Assembly: GCA_023101885.1 (NCBI GenBank)
Contig: JALPQD010000642.1
Span: 62,001-126,000, forward strand
Source of the DNA: Typhlomys cinereus
Taxonomy: Eukaryota; Chordata; Mammalia; Rodentia; Platacanthomyidae
Direction: 5' to 3'
Length of the DNA: 64,000 nucleotides
The position numbers and the translations under genes were made by a program. Positions 33,815 through 46,454 of this stretch are shown piece by piece. The notes beneath the pieces are model-generated. The model was not told where the DNA came from. It saw only the letters and a program-made list of their open reading frames with translations, and did no database searches. The stretch's first letter is position 1. Each line of letters opens with the position of its first letter.

Positions 33815-35133
33815 AAGAGAAAAATAACCTGGTTTCCCCACAATCCAAAAGAAATGCATATAACTTGCTTATTGAGTGCCAGGTTTTTGAGTTCACTACT
33901 CCTTTATAACACCATTGAGAGAGAGAGAGATTATCCCAAACTATAAAATTAAAAAAAAATGCTCATTCCCTGACCCCACCTCAGACCTGCTAATTTAGAA
34001 TCCTAATCAGAGTGGGGAGTCCAGAGGAAAGGCATGTACACCCCCCACACACATATACTCATAAATATTTTTTGTGCTGTTGATGGAACCTAGGATTTTA
34101 TAAATACTAGGTAAGCGCTCTACCACAAACCTATACCTTGAGTCCCCAGAATATTCTTAAGAGTGTTCCACAGTTGTTGATTCTGATACAGAGACAAGTT
34201 TGGAAGTCATTATCGTAGAACACAAACGTGCAAGGTTATTGTTCAACTGAGCAGCATTTAAAGCTAATGTGTATTGTCTAGACCAGAAGTCCAAGTGGGG
34301 GCATTTACAGACTAATGCTTCCACTAATAAGAAGCCAAACTTCACAATCAGTGGCGCATCAAAGCTGTTCATTATCAAATTTTTGGACTCCCCCAAATGT
34401 CACCGCTAATGTCCCTGACTGTCAAATCCTGTGGTACTTGCCAACGGCCAGCCATTTTGTTCTCCTCTTTCTTAAGTAAAGTCGCTGAAAAACAAAAGCT
34501 TATGAAAGTATTAGGGCAACTGAAAGCGATGCCACACTGGATGATTCTGATTGCCTTCAGAAGCAGAAAGAGTTGTCAGAAAGTGAAGCTCTTAGCTACT
34601 TGCACCCTTCATGGACATCAGTTTTTGGTCTCCCAGTCAATGTAGATTACGCGCATCAATTACTATTGCAGCTGACTGTTAGTTAACATCTCTGTCTCTT
34701 ATGATAACTGACTTGAGTATAATCAGCAGGTGAGCACACTCTTTATCACTGTCCGTCTAAGCTACAATGTATCGATTTTTTCAGCCTCTGAGTTGATCCA
34801 AAACAGCCTTGAACTCAAAGTGATTTTTTTCCTACTCCATCTCTTTCTTCAATTCATTCGGCTAGATTTCAGCCAATGGAGATAAGGCAGTAAGAGGCAT
34901 TAAATCATGAATCTCACTCCAGTGGTATCTCTTAGTGTGATTAACACACACACACACACACACAGATCCAACAAAGGAAAAATAAATATGCGATATAATG
35001 AATGAAATAAATAAGCATATATATAGTACAGGAGATGGTGATAAATGCCATTACAAGTAACACAGGGACAACCAGGGAGGAAGGAGATCAGTGGGGAGGA
35101 ATTGTGCACTAAAAACAGTGACTATTGTAGAAG
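33815..35133. other. Non-coding, unclassified
   Basis: Contains short (GA)n at about 33918-33930 and (CA)n at about 34945-34966. No exon recognised. Confidence 0.4.
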
Positions 35134-35345
35134 GGGCCAGGCGAGGTGACTCAGTGGGAAAAGGTGCTTGCTTTTAAAAGCCTGTTGATCTGAATCTATC
35201 TCCAGAACTCTTGTAAAAGTAGAAGAAGAGAATCCACTCTATCAGGTGGTGGTCTGATTTCCTCATGTATGCCATGGCATGTATGCATTTAGCAGAACAC
35301 TCACCTGGCATGTGCATACCCAGTAGTGATAACAAGAAGTATGTT
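35134..35345 (+). mobile_element. B3-like SINE, old
   Basis: gggccaggcgaggtgactcagtg head and ctgttgatctgaatctatct body, degenerate CA-rich tail. Confidence 0.55.
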
Positions 35346-35349
35346 TTAG

Positions 35350-37697
35350 AAAATATTAAAGAAGACTCACAGCACCCTAAGTGAGAATGATTAAAAATCT
35401 ATATTTTACTATGGGAAACAAATGCAAGCAAGAAGGAGCACTATGATAAGGGTGCATATCACAAACAAAGGCTATCTTGAATCAGGAATCTAGAGAAGTC
35501 AAAAATGGGGACACATTGGTCTTTCTTTATAAGGACCCAATTTTTCTTCCTCACCAGGTGCCTTAAAAGTGTACCTAGAAGAATTGTGACTAGAGGCTTT
35601 TTCAAAAATACATATTTCTGGTATATAATCAGGATTAACAGCTGAAATCTCTGAGGGGCTCACCCTGAGCAGGTGCAAGCCATCTATCTCACTATCACTA
35701 AACAAGACTGACAAGCCAGTATTATCCTCCCTTGAACTCTTCACACTTATGGTTGCACTATTAATCAAATAGGTTTCATGCCGTGGCCAGGGGTCCGTGC
35801 TATGTAGGTGTATTTGTTGTTTCAATAGAATAGCTTTAGCCTATGCTGGTATTTCCTGGAAAGATGAAATGAGGGGGAAGACCCTCCCCCTGAGTGGGCA
35901 GTGACCCAGACACCAAGAGGTCGGAGGGAAAATGGACTACTATTGTTACCTGCCTGCCTTTATTCTTGCTGCCGTGCTCTGGTGATATCAGACTCCAGCT
36001 TCTCTGGCTTTCCAATGTGGCATCAGACTAGAGCTACCCAGGCATTCATCTTTTGTGAACTGGTTCTCACTCAGCCTTTCCAGTCAGTGTGCAGACAGAC
36101 AAGCCTGCAGAGTGTAAGCCACTTTAATAAGCCCCCTTTGCAATGTATATCCATGGTGCCTATGCTGTTCCTTTAGAGAGTCAGCGATGCAGACATCTTA
36201 AAGCAGTTTTTCTTTTAACTTGCAGATGCAGAGGTCAGCAAGCACAAAGACCCTTAGGCAGGACCATGTTCAGAGAAAACCAAGGCAGCTTCTGAGGGCC
36301 AGCCTGAATGGATAATGGAGAAACTTAGGGCATATCTCAAAGCCTAAGGAGCAAGTGCTGGATGGAAAACTGCAATGCATGGTGAAATGTTTCACACCTC
36401 TTCCCTGCCTTCGTGTTGCAATAGAGTATGTTGGACTACAGAACAAGACTTTTTAGCCTGGCTCTCTGCACATAGAATGCAGGAAGTTGAAATTTCAAAA
36501 TATTTCCTTTTTTACTGACTTCTAACTGAAATTGAGTATGTCTTTCCATTAGGGATTCAGGCAGCCATAACAGTCTTAGCTGTACTTATATAACTACCAT
36601 CCATTGATGTCACAGAGACTTTTCTATCAGATTGTACTTTTTGTAAATGTCCTGATATGTGTTCAATGCTCATTCCTTCTTAGAAATGACTGTAGTTATT
36701 AACCTGCTGCTTTCTGTCTTTCCGTCTCCAGATCAAATGATGTGTTGGATGTTTTCATAACCGGAGCTTAGCACAGTAGACTCAGAGGCATGCTGATTTC
36801 TTGGAGAGATAATGTTGGCCTTGTGAAAATGAGCCATGGATGGAAGTTTTAATCCCATTTGCCTCAATGTACTGCTTCAGATTGATTTTTCAACATTAAA
36901 AGAAACAATTGAAGTTTACGTGCTTTTTCAAATCAAGGGTCAACAAGCTTCAGAGAAAACGTCTTTAGAAACATCCTGTGACTTACCTATTTATATTGTG
37001 TCATTATTTTTGGCAATTTGTGCCAGCAAACATTGGTATAATTTATACTAAATTCTAATTTTATTATATATTTAATACCATACATTTATACCTGTTATTT
37101 ATTTTTGAAGGCTGTTGTGGTACACCTCACGTATAATTCATAGTTGCAACAAAAGGAGGAGTAAATAGTTCAGCAAGCACATTTCTGATTAGTTGTTCCC
37201 AACAGATATGCAAGATCTCCAGCATAACAGCTGGTATCTTGAGAAATTCAATTTTCCAGCGCCAGGTAAGGTTGATGAGGTATTAGCTCTTGAATAGAAT
37301 CTATCATATAAGATTTGACAAGCTTGAATTAATACCTCATGTGTTTGAAAGGGGTAGGAATTGATTGGAGAGCAATCAGGGAGTGTGCCCAAAGAGGCCA
37401 CTGACAACATGGAAACAGATAAATATGAAAATGCATCCCATTAGCAGGTCACCAGTGGACTAAAATGAACTTGATATTGCTGAGGGCAAAATAAAAGCTT
37501 AAAGAGATGGTTGAGTACTGTGGAAAGCCAGTACCAATGCTCATTTCTCTCTTAGGTAACCAGAGATTCGTTTATGGGTCTTGGCTATTTCTGAAACACA
37601 TTTGGGTGAGGATCTATTTAAATCATCTTAATAAACAAACCTGCTCATCTGCGCTCCCTATTCTGAGACATATGTGCTCCTTGGTTCTGTTTCAGTT
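35350..37697. other. Non-coding, unclassified
   Basis: No coding exon or well-preserved repeat recognised over about 2.3 kb. Confidence 0.4.
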
Positions 37698-37707
37698 CTC
37701 GATGTGG

Positions 37708-37712
<5 letters not shown>

Positions 37713-37760
<48 letters not shown>

Positions 37761-37991
37761 TAGAGGTCACTGTATGTGCTTGTGGAGGCCAAAGGGTGAC
37801 TTCAGGAATCATTCTGGATTGCTCTCCCTCATCTTTGCCTTTTCTCTGGTGTTTCCCAGACTCTGCCTTCAGAGTCAAAGTACAGGCCACCCCCTTTTCT
37901 GCCTGGTGTTTTTATGAGGGACCCAGGATCCAAACTCAAGACTCTGCTTACCGAGGTGGAGACTTAACCACTGAGCCATCTGTTCATCCCC
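37713..37991 (-). mobile_element. B2-superfamily SINE, intermediate age
   Basis: Minus orientation with (TG)n at left. The body differs clearly from the young group and resembles the copy at 47440. Target duplication ctcgatgtggtttct (37698-37712) and ctcaatgtggtttct (37992-38006). Confidence 0.85.
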
Positions 37992-38108
37992 CTCAATGTG
38001 GTTTCTCACTAGGTAAGACTGGTCTAAATTCAGTACTGACAGCAACATTTAACCCACCAACACTAAGAGGATCTCTGACTTTTTCAGGATATGGAAAGGA
38101 TGAAGGCT

Positions 38109-38463
38109 TGTTATGGTTTGAAATGTGTCCCCCAGTTTCATGTGTTTGGCAAGGTCATGTCACCTTGAGAGGTGGAGCCTTGCTAGAGGAAGGCAGTCAC
38201 AAGGGGTAGACCTTGAAGTGGGTTAGTCCCACCCTACCTCCAGGATAAGTTTGCCTTTGCTGCAAGCAGTCTGTAGCTATCAGCTTTCAAGATGTCTGCG
38301 GTGACTTAGCCTCCTCCAGCTTTGGCCAGCCAGCCATGCTGCCTTCATTATGAGAAACTGTACCTTCCCTCTGGAACCGTAAGCTGAATAAACCTCCCTT
38401 TCTCCTTTAAGTTGCTTGACTTTGGGTGTTCTCTCACAGCAATAGTTAGGAGTAACCATTACA
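38109..38463 (+). repeat. 5' LTR of the MaLR element
   Basis: 355 bp, TG...CA boundaries; gctgaataaacctccc contains the AATAAA. It retains a 17-18 bp segment near 38325 that the 3' LTR lacks. Confidence 0.9.
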
Positions 38464-38468
38464 GAAAT

Positions 38469-38486
38469 TGGTACTGGGTAGTGGGG
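38469..38486 (+). promoter_or_regulatory. Primer-binding-site region of the MaLR element
   Basis: TGGTACTGGGTAGTGGGG starts five bases after the LTR. It resembles the tRNA-Leu-type priming site of ERVL/MaLR elements, with differences from a perfect tRNA complement. Confidence 0.6.
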
Positions 38487-38679
38487 TATTGCTGTGAGAT
38501 TAAGAACAGCTGGTACCACAACCTGAAGTTGTTTGTGAAGCTGAGAGAAGTTGGTACCCAGCAGTATGGCCAATGCTGTGATGTGGCTAGTGTGCCTTTG
38601 GAACTATTTGTTGGGAGAAATGTGGAGTACTTTGGGACTTTGTGCTGGGAAAGTCTTTGCATCCTGGTGAGGGGGCCAA

Positions 38680-39828
38680 ATGGGCCTTTCTCAAAAGAGC
38701 TCAGAGGACAGCAATGCTGTGAAAGACGCAGGCAGTGGAAGCCCAGCTTGTGATGGTCCAGAGGGGAACAGAAACTGTGTTTGGAACTGGATGAGTGACA
38801 CATGGAGCCACATGTTGGCTGAGAGTTTGGTAAAGTTTTGCCCTCATCCTGAAAGCTTGCCTGAAGTTAAGCTGGAGTGCTTGGCAGAGGAAATTTCAAA
38901 GCAGTGTAATCTTGACAATGTGATATGGCTACTTTTTAGTTGTCTTCAAAATTATGAAAAAGAGCAAAGAATCAGGCTGGAAAAAGCAAAAACTGTAAGA
39001 TTTAATGATGAAAAATACAAAGCCAAACTTAAAGAGTTGAACCAGAAAGAAGCAAGGAACAAAATGGCTGTTAAAGAGATTAGCTCCATTTGTAAATCAA
39101 AGCCTGCTCTCTATTTGGATAATAGGAGAGGCTCTAGCTTGAGAGCAACATCCTCAGAGAAGGCTCCCACCCATAAGAATGCAAATCCTTTTAGAAGAAA
39201 TGAGCTAAAGGGTGGAGTTCCAAAGCAAGGATCCACTTCTATAAAACAACTGTCCAGGTGTGAAAGAGCTTTTCCCCAAGGTCAGCACAGAGAAGCAGAA
39301 TCAGCTGTGATTCAAGGGGGCCAGTATTGGCAAAGTCGTTCACGTGGTTCTGGTTTTAGAGGCATCAAGGATGCAAGAGGGAGGAGTTGGTGGAATCCTT
39401 CTCCAAGATTTCAAAAAATGATGGAAGCCAGGCAGCATGTGGCAGAAAGTCTACAGTTTAGAGGACCAAGAAGGGCAGTTTGTGCTGTGGAGTTAAAGCC
39501 TTGTTTGCCATTGAGAAGTAAAGATGTTAGAGATGCCAGAGACAATGTAGGACACCTGCTAAGGAGAGCTGTATACCCTGGGAGGAGTCAGCTCAAGAGA
39601 GCAACTTATTCTATGGGCAGCTGCACTGGAGGGGTGGAACCAAAGCCTTTTGGAACTGAGATGATTTCAACGAGAGGCTCACTTGTTGGACTTGGAGCTA
39701 CAAGATTTGGAGTTTGTCCTGTTGGTTTTCAGTCTTGTTATGGACTGATCTTTCCTGGATATGCCCCCATTCCTTCCTTTTGTAATGGGAATGTTTATTC
39801 TGTGCCATTGTATATTGGAAGTATGTAA
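38680..39828 (+). CDS. MaLR internal ORF, 382 codons, uninterrupted
   Basis: A single frame fills most of the internal region. Residues about 60-95 contain a Leu/Cys-rich helical stretch (PEVKLECLAEEISK, VIWLLFSCLQNYEK). Residues 93-133 are a charged, probably coiled-coil segment (EKEQRIRLEKAKTVRF ... KLKELNQKEARNKM). Residues 145-310 are very basic with Arg/Gly clusters (SRGSGFRGIKDARG), suggesting nucleic-acid binding. The last 60 residues are Gly/aromatic-rich. I see no CCHC zinc knuckle and no pol motif. MaLR internal regions are known to hold a degenerate gag-like ORF, so a gag-related product is the best guess. Met38 is an alternative start. Protein production is unproven. Confidence 0.6.
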   Translation: MGLSQKSSEDSNAVKDAGSGSPACDGPEGNRNCVWNWMSDTWSHMLAESLVKFCPHPESLPEVKLECLAEEISKQCNLDNVIWLLFSCLQNYEKEQRIRLEKAKTVRFNDEKYKAKLKELNQKEARNKMAVKEISSICKSKPALYLDNRRGSSLRATSSEKAPTHKNANPFRRNELKGGVPKQGSTSIKQLSRCERAFPQGQHREAESAVIQGGQYWQSRSRGSGFRGIKDARGRSWWNPSPRFQKMMEARQHVAESLQFRGPRRAVCAVELKPCLPLRSKDVRDARDNVGHLLRRAVYPGRSQLKRATYSMGSCTGGVEPKPFGTEMISTRGSLVGLGATRFGVCPVGFQSCYGLIFPGYAPIPSFCNGNVYSVPLYIGSM

Positions 39829-39965
39829 CTCATTTTTTGATTTTACAGGAGGCTTTGGACTTTGGACTTTTGGACTGTTGGAACTACTGTTGTAGTCTAT
39901 GAAGACTTTTAAAGTTGGACTGAGTATGGTTTGCATAATGAGATGGAATGAGCCTGTGGGAGCCA

Positions 39966-39974
39966 GGGGTGGAG
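39966..39974 (+). promoter_or_regulatory. Polypurine tract before the 3' LTR
   Basis: ggggtggag lies immediately upstream of the LTR start, the position of the plus-strand primer; short and interrupted by one T. Confidence 0.5.
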
Positions 39975-40314
39975 TGTCATGGTTTGAAATGTGTCCCCCA
40001 GTCTCATGTGTTTGGCAAGGTCATGTCACCTTGAGAGGTGGAGCCTTGCTGGAGGAAGGCAGTCACAAGGGGTGGGCCTTGAAGTGGGTTAGCCCTACCC
40101 TACCTCCAGGAGAAGTCTGCCTTTGCTGCAAGCAGTCTGCAGCTCTCAGCTTCTAAGATGTCTGTGGTGACAGCCTCCTCCAGCTTTGGCTAGCCAGCCA
40201 TGCTGTCCCTTCCCTCTGGAACCATAAGCTGAATAAATCTCCCCTTCTTCTTTAAGTTGCTTGACTTTGGGTGCTCTTTCACAGCAATAGTATCCATTAC
40301 AAGTATTCATTACA
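39975..40314 (+). repeat. 3' LTR of the MaLR element
   Basis: 340 bp, alignable end to end with the 5' LTR. Its last 25 bp contain a small internal duplication (tccattacaag then attcattaca). Confidence 0.9.
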
Positions 40315-40319
40315 AGGCT

Positions 40320-41194
40320 ATTCAGCCCCATCCCAGGGCACATTTGACAATTTCAAGAGGTATTTTAACTTGATTATTACAATTGTAGGGACCTCCAGGA
40401 ATTCATTATGTAAAAGCAAGGAATATGGATAGCCACCCTGCTATGTACAGGACAGCCCAGTAAAGAACTACTCATATCAAGTTGTGAGAGTTGCCAACCA
40501 AGGGTGAGCAATCCTGATGTAGATGGTAATGCATGTCACTGCTTGGTAATAGTATTCTGAACCTCTAGTCACAAAGGCACTCATAGCTCATGAAGCAGAG
40601 GAGCTGTATCTCAACCCCAACCCTAAAGTCAGGTTTGGCTAACCTGACTTGGCTATGGAAAGAAGAATCCAAGAAGGGACAATGAAAAGAAATGGTAGAG
40701 AAATAAGGAAGCACATTTTCACGGACCTATGGGAGTTGATAATGTCACATGGGCCAGAAGTACAGCAGATTGAGAAGTAGGGCAAACGTCATGAATGGCT
40801 GTCCTTAATCACTTCTGGTAGCACCTTTTCCCACCACAGAATCTATGGCCCATTTATCTACCCATCTGTGGTCCACTGGCAGCTCTGATATTTGTTAATG
40901 AAAGCCCAAGATATTTCGTGGCACGGTAATTAGAGATATGGGGAAACAGAAAGCCCTCAAAATCCCAAAGAAAGACTTCTTAATGTTATATGGGAAAAAC
41001 AGATGTTGGTGCTTAGATAGGCATTTAACAGATAGTCTCCATCACTGACTAGATGGGCCAGCATCTGTTCATTGAAGAAATATGACTTGTTCCTGCACAA
41101 CGTGACCCATAAAGCCCAAGAGTCCTAATCCTGCCTTATGATGCAATGTACCTGTACAGCGATGACTTCCCAACCTAGGAAGCAAGTAGTGATT
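40320..41194. other. Non-coding, possibly old ERV-related
   Basis: No repeat with certainty and no exon. The composition and lack of SINEs would fit degraded ERV internal sequence, but I cannot name a family. Confidence 0.3.
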
Positions 41195-41865
41195 GTTTAT
41201 GTTGGCCACAGTAATGTGATAAATAGCCGAGCAGCAATTCTCTTCATTGGACTTGACCTTTGAACGCGGTGGGCTGAAAACGAATGATAGAGGAAAAAGC
41301 AGTGAGAAAGTTCAGAGAAAGGGAAGCTCCTGGCTGATGTCTCTTGGACCTGCATCATCCCTGAGAGGCTGGTTTTAGCTGCAGCTGAGATGGACAAGTC
41401 TGGGACAATCAGCATCTATCCATACCCTGCAAGGTTCCGCATGACACCCTCAAGTCACAAGTGTTCGTTTATAAGCACAAACTAGACATATGAGGGATGT
41501 ACCTCCAGCAACCAACCTTGCAATGTATAAGGCATTATATATAAATATTCCAAATTCTTATATTTAAGGTGGCCATTTGTTTTGCTTTGCTGATGGATTA
41601 GAGCCCCTCAGCATAGTGGTGATTTTGTAATGCACCCTGAGATTGACTTTCCCTCCTTTCTTGTTCCTTTATTCCTTCATGACTATTATCAAGCACGTTT
41701 GCAAGTGCTTTTGCAGTGTGCAATGTTAAGTTTTTACTCAGTATGTACTTATACCACACCAAATACCCTGCATGGCCACCAAGTATCATCCCAGCCCCTC
41801 TAAGTTCCCTCCTGTCTTGCAGAGGTTGAAAAAGTAGAACCTGCATCTTTTAGACCCCTTCCCAT
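41195..41865 (+). repeat. Unclassified direct repeat, copy A
   Basis: Aligns in the same orientation with 46455-47225. A 128-bp sample (from about 41452) matches at about 89% by eye; shared landmarks are ggttttagctgcagctgaga, ccagcaaccaaccttgcaat, ttatatttaaggtgg and gagattgactttccctcctt. This copy has a deletion of about 50-60 bp near 41415. It could be two copies of an unnamed repeat, an LTR pair or a segmental duplication. Confidence 0.85.
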
Positions 41866-43279
41866 CAGGATTCCTCTTCAAAATTTGGAATGTTATTGTC
41901 TTCCAGTGAGGATTAGAGGCAGGTAACAGGGACTGTAGGTTCACCTGTGAAGATTGTCTACTGTAACACTGCAGGTATCTGGTCCCATTGCAGGCAATTC
42001 TGGTGACTCATGCATTTTTAAAAATCAATTTCCTTGACCTTCCTTCAATCTGTCCAGGGGTTGTGTAAGCCTCCAATTCCCCGAAGACAAGTTTCTTACC
42101 ACTTGACACCTGGAGTGGTTTCTGTTTTTGCAGCCAAATCCAAAGGGATGCATCTGTATTATCTAATTCTAGGACGAGAGTCTGAAAACTGAAAATTAAT
42201 TTACAAATGGTGATGGCTGATAGATAAGAAGAAGATAACAAGATCCAGGTTAGGGAACAGCACAAAGATACTTTGAGAGACAAAGCAAATAGATTACATT
42301 GCATGTCAAGAAACTGCTTCAAGAGAAGGGAGATATTTGATGGTGCATGGGCTCTTTTCTCCCAAGAGATGTCAGTTCAAATCAATCTGATGGTCCTAAA
42401 GCAGTGCAGTTATAAAAGGAGACGTATTGAGGCCCACTACAACTCCTTGGTGGTGAAGTAAAGAGAAACATGAGCCAACCACGGGAACCTTATTAATATG
42501 TCTACAGTGACTGTGTTATCTGATTTCTCAGGAACTCTGAGACTGGAAATTGTGTCTTATGTGGTACTGCAGAGAGAAAAGCAATTTTGCTGCAAAATTA
42601 AGAAACTTGAATAATACAGCAGTTCATAAGTCTATCATAAAATACTTCTTTAATCAACCAGGAAAGTAGAATTTTAGAAATGTAATAGTTGTCATGGTTT
42701 TCAGATATACCTGAAAGCAAGATGAGATCTTTTCTTCCAATTGTTGGAGAACAATAATACCCTAATATTTGGACTAATAAGTCCAAACCTATGAGTCATA
42801 AAAAATGAATGATTAAGTTATTGTGTGTCTGAGATAGGCAATTGCTTGATATTCTCTTTGTAAAGCTATTGCAAAATTCCCCCAGAGTTTTGGGAAAGGT
42901 TTTTGGCCAGTGAGTTTAATTTGTAATCTGTGGTTATAATTTTTATGAAACATTGATGGCAACATTAGAGAATACATCACATTGAAAAAGTATTAATCAA
43001 GGACTTCCAGAGTAACCAAAATCAATATGTTGAATGAATGGATGTATGACTGATATATCAGCAGGTATGTAAATAGAAATAGATTGATAGATTTATTATA
43101 AGGAATTGTCATTGTAGTTATGAAGACTGACAAATTACAGGAATAACAACCTAGACAGCAAAGAAAGTCAATGTAGTTGTAGTCCAAAGACCAGAACAAG
43201 GAATACCTAGAAGCATCCAGTTGTTAGTTCGAGCCCGAAAGTTAGAAAAAACTGTTTCCCTGTTCAGAGACAGTCAGAT
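41866..43279. other. Non-coding, unclassified
   Basis: No recognised coding exon or repeat family. Confidence 0.35.
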
Positions 43280-43720
43280 AGGAGGGTCCTACTTATATAC
43301 TACTTGACAAGTGAAGTCTTTGAGCTTCAAGCACTGTCATGAGAAATTACTAGCTGAGTTAAACCTCCAGCAAGCCTGCAAAACATTGTCTAATGGATAG
43401 GGAAGACCCAGTCCATGTTGGACGGAACTCACTCCTAGGCAGTTGACTAAGATGGAGGGACCTGGTTGAGGAAGTTGGCATCTTTTTGTATGCATGACCA
43501 GGCATGCTGTTCTGGCAAGAGAGGATTGTCCCTCTCTCAGCAGTCCTGAGGCCGGTTCCCCCAGTCTTTGGTATTGGTGTAAATTCTTCTGTCAAGTTGG
43601 GCAAGGAGCTGTAAGTAGATAATTGTAACCAAAGTAAAACCTCTTGTTCCCTTAAGCTGTTTGGTGATGGATTGATTACCAACATACAGAATAACTGGAA
43701 CAGGAGGCATGCTGTCCTGC
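43280..43720 (+). mobile_element. MaLR-type LTR, old
   Basis: gcaagcctgcaaaacattgt, actaagatggagggacctgg, ccctctctcagcag and gtaaaacctcttgttccctt parallel the minus-strand LTR at 12462-12878, in the opposite orientation. Confidence 0.6.
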
Positions 43721-45263
43721 TCAGCCTTTTTGTTCTCAACCTATCCGATGAGGACTACCCACATAAGGAAGGCAATGTGCTTTACACAACTTAAAGTTCT
43801 AAATATCAATTTCATTCAGAGACACTTCCAGGGTAATGTTTGACCCATAATCTGGACATCCCACAGCTGTCAGGTGCTACATAAAATTAAATATCTTAAC
43901 ATGCAAATGCTGTGAAAAGAAACAAGTGCTTTGTAAGGACATCCAGAGTAGATGCATGTATTCATTGTCAAGCATTTCCATGCACCTATTCAGGAACAAT
44001 CTCTGATTTCCTTTCCAGACATACAGTGACATTGACCTTCTTTTTGAGGACCCTCTAGTCTAATGGGAAAAGTTGTTTTTGGAAAAGTGAGCATTGAAAT
44101 AGTCGTGTGCAGGATTCTGAGGGGGCATAGACAATGTTTCTGGAGGGAAATGGAGGAGATGGTGCCTGGTTTGTAACTTAAAGGGATTAAAAACATTTTG
44201 CTGGAAGAAGATCATGGAAGTATACAACTAGTGACAGAAGCTTGAAAGAGACCAATGTATCAACACATGACAAATAGTTATCATGAGGGAAAAATGACAG
44301 AATTATGCATTTGGTGACCAGTAAATGCTATTCTGTGTCTATCTTCCCCCTTTAACTTCTTGTTGCTCTATATCCTTTGTGGGGAGATCATGATGCTTTC
44401 AAATGTCAGGCAATGTCTACGAAACAGAGAAATAGTTGGTACAATTCACTATTGTTAAAGAAATCATTTCTGTCTTGTAGAAGCTGTGCCTTAGCAGATG
44501 CTTCTGAGCAAATTTATTCACCATATCAAGCATTGCCTGGCAATGTGGGGTGGTTTTCCAAGGCCCCTTTTGGGTGAACAGATTGTGTTGCTGCTGAGGG
44601 AATTCACAGGAATGAGGCAATCACTGTAATTCAAATAATTTCTCCTCATTTAAGAGCTCCAACTGTTTATATTAGTACTGACATGATCCATTTATGAAGC
44701 ATCTTAGCACAGTTGCTTCTGAAATGTTTGGCTGTCAAATGGTCATCAGACTGGGCTGGCTCTCATTGCAAGCCAGAGCCTTTTGATCTCTTTATCAAAA
44801 TCTTCTCTGAATAGTCACTATGTTTGAGCTCAATTGAATGGCTTAGACGTGATACCACTATATGAGGAAAAACGTGGCTTTTAAAATTCACTGTGAAGTA
44901 GCTGCAGAACATACAGTACACTGCACTCACACTAGAGATATATGCATAAGTTATCTGTACGCCCAAAAACTTCTTGGTCTAGCAAAAGGAAAGGATAACT
45001 AAACAAATGATTATAATCATTCAGACTGATGCGTACAGGAATGAAGATATATAGAAAATTAAACCTCCTTATAATAGAAACTAACAAAGCAGAGAGAAGG
45101 AGAAAAGAAGATTTACATGTTGGGGGCAACCACTTCAGCAGAGGGAAATCAGAACCAATATATTTTGTGGAGCAAAAGAAATCGGCTTGGCATGCTTTTA
45201 ACATGTGGGGGAAGGGTAGGATATGATGTTGGGAAAGCAGCCAAAAAATAAGTCTTGCCTTGG

Positions 45264-45320
<57 letters not shown>

Positions 45321-46454
45321 TGTGCATGATCATACATATATGCATCATTGTGAAGTGGATAACTTTATCACATTCCCATATGAATGAGACTTTTATCTGT
45401 CATATTCTCATAATTAGTGTTGTGTCTGCTTTATAAACATAATGTCTCAGATACATCACTATAAGAAACTAATGAATTCTTTGTCATGCAATAGGGTAAC
45501 AAATCTGATTATTACAACTTCTTGATGATTCATTAGATGATTAATACAGCTTTTGATTCTCCAACAATTATATGTTTATTTTTTTACTCAGAGACTCGCC
45601 ATATTCTGGATGAAGCTCAATACAATTGGTTTTTCTGTTATTCAATTGGAGAATGTAGGATAGTGATTGCTTTAGTGGATGAGGCATGCTTAGAAATGTG
45701 GGTTTGGATTTCCAGAAAACAATGTATGGAAAAATCACTCAGGGGTGTGATGGGTTGGGGCATGAGAGGGAAAAAAAGGAAAATGATGGTTGAAAAAGAG
45801 GTTAGGAGATGATGGTATTAATTTCAGTGGAAATAGCAGAAGATCAGAACTGATCTTATAAGAGTGACATGGATAGGGTGGGTTTGGGGGTACAGTAGAC
45901 ATACTGGTGGAAGCTAGATATTGAGTGAAAGTGAGGCAGAGAATACTAGGATGACACCCATGACCTGTACAAAATATTTTCACTGGTAAGAATATGCTGA
46001 CAGGGGAAAGAAGTTCTTTGGCCTGCTTTCATATGGGATCTTAATTAACAGTTATATAGAGGGTGGTGATTTGGGTGCTGAGTTTTGAAAAAGCATGAAA
46101 GCATGGTATTAAGCGACAGGTGAACTTGTGAGATTTATGAGAGAGAGAGAGACAGAGAGAGAGAGAGAGAATTAGAAGATAACACCAATGTGAAAGATCT
46201 TTGGCTGAGTTTTGCTCATGTTTCTGAATTCTGATTTCTGAACTTTGAAAAACTCAATTTCTCTTTTTTTCTCTCTCATTTTTTCTTTTTTCTCTCTTTC
46301 CTTCTCTTTCCTTCTCTTTCCCTTGTCCTTCCCTTGCCTTCTCCCTCCTCCTCCTCTCATGTGTCAGGCAGTAATGTCTAGCTCCATCACATAAATATCA
46401 TCTGTGAACCACTGTCTCCCACATGTAAGAAGTAAGAAGTGACCACCTGATTTG
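43721..46454. other. Non-coding with a TG microsatellite
   Basis: A (TG)n run lies at about 45267-45313 and (GA)n at about 46140-46168. The rest is unique-looking intergenic DNA with no recognised exon. Confidence 0.45.

Larger units (their letters stand above)
38109..40314 (+). mobile_element. Complete MaLR (ORR1-like) LTR retrotransposon
   Basis: Two direct LTRs (38109-38463 and 39975-40314) flank a 1.5-kb internal region. The perfect 5-bp target duplication AGGCT lies at 38104-38108 and 40315-40319, as for ERVL/MaLR integration. The LTRs start TGTYATGG and end TTACA and carry the MaLR landmark ttaagttgcttgactttggg. The internal region lacks reverse transcriptase, integrase and protease sequence, so the element is non-autonomous. 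It contains one long ORF. The LTRs differ at roughly 22 of about 310 aligned positions plus small indels, by eye, so the insertion is not recent. Confidence 0.92.

Noticed and set aside
37645..38209. Overlapping ORFs up to 164 codons on both strands
   Set aside because: They cross a SINE, its TG tract and the start of the MaLR LTR; chimeric by construction.
41866..46454. Provirus between the two copies of the unclassified duplication
   Set aside because: No long frame, no reverse transcriptase or gag motif and no primer-binding site seen; left as one of several hypotheses.
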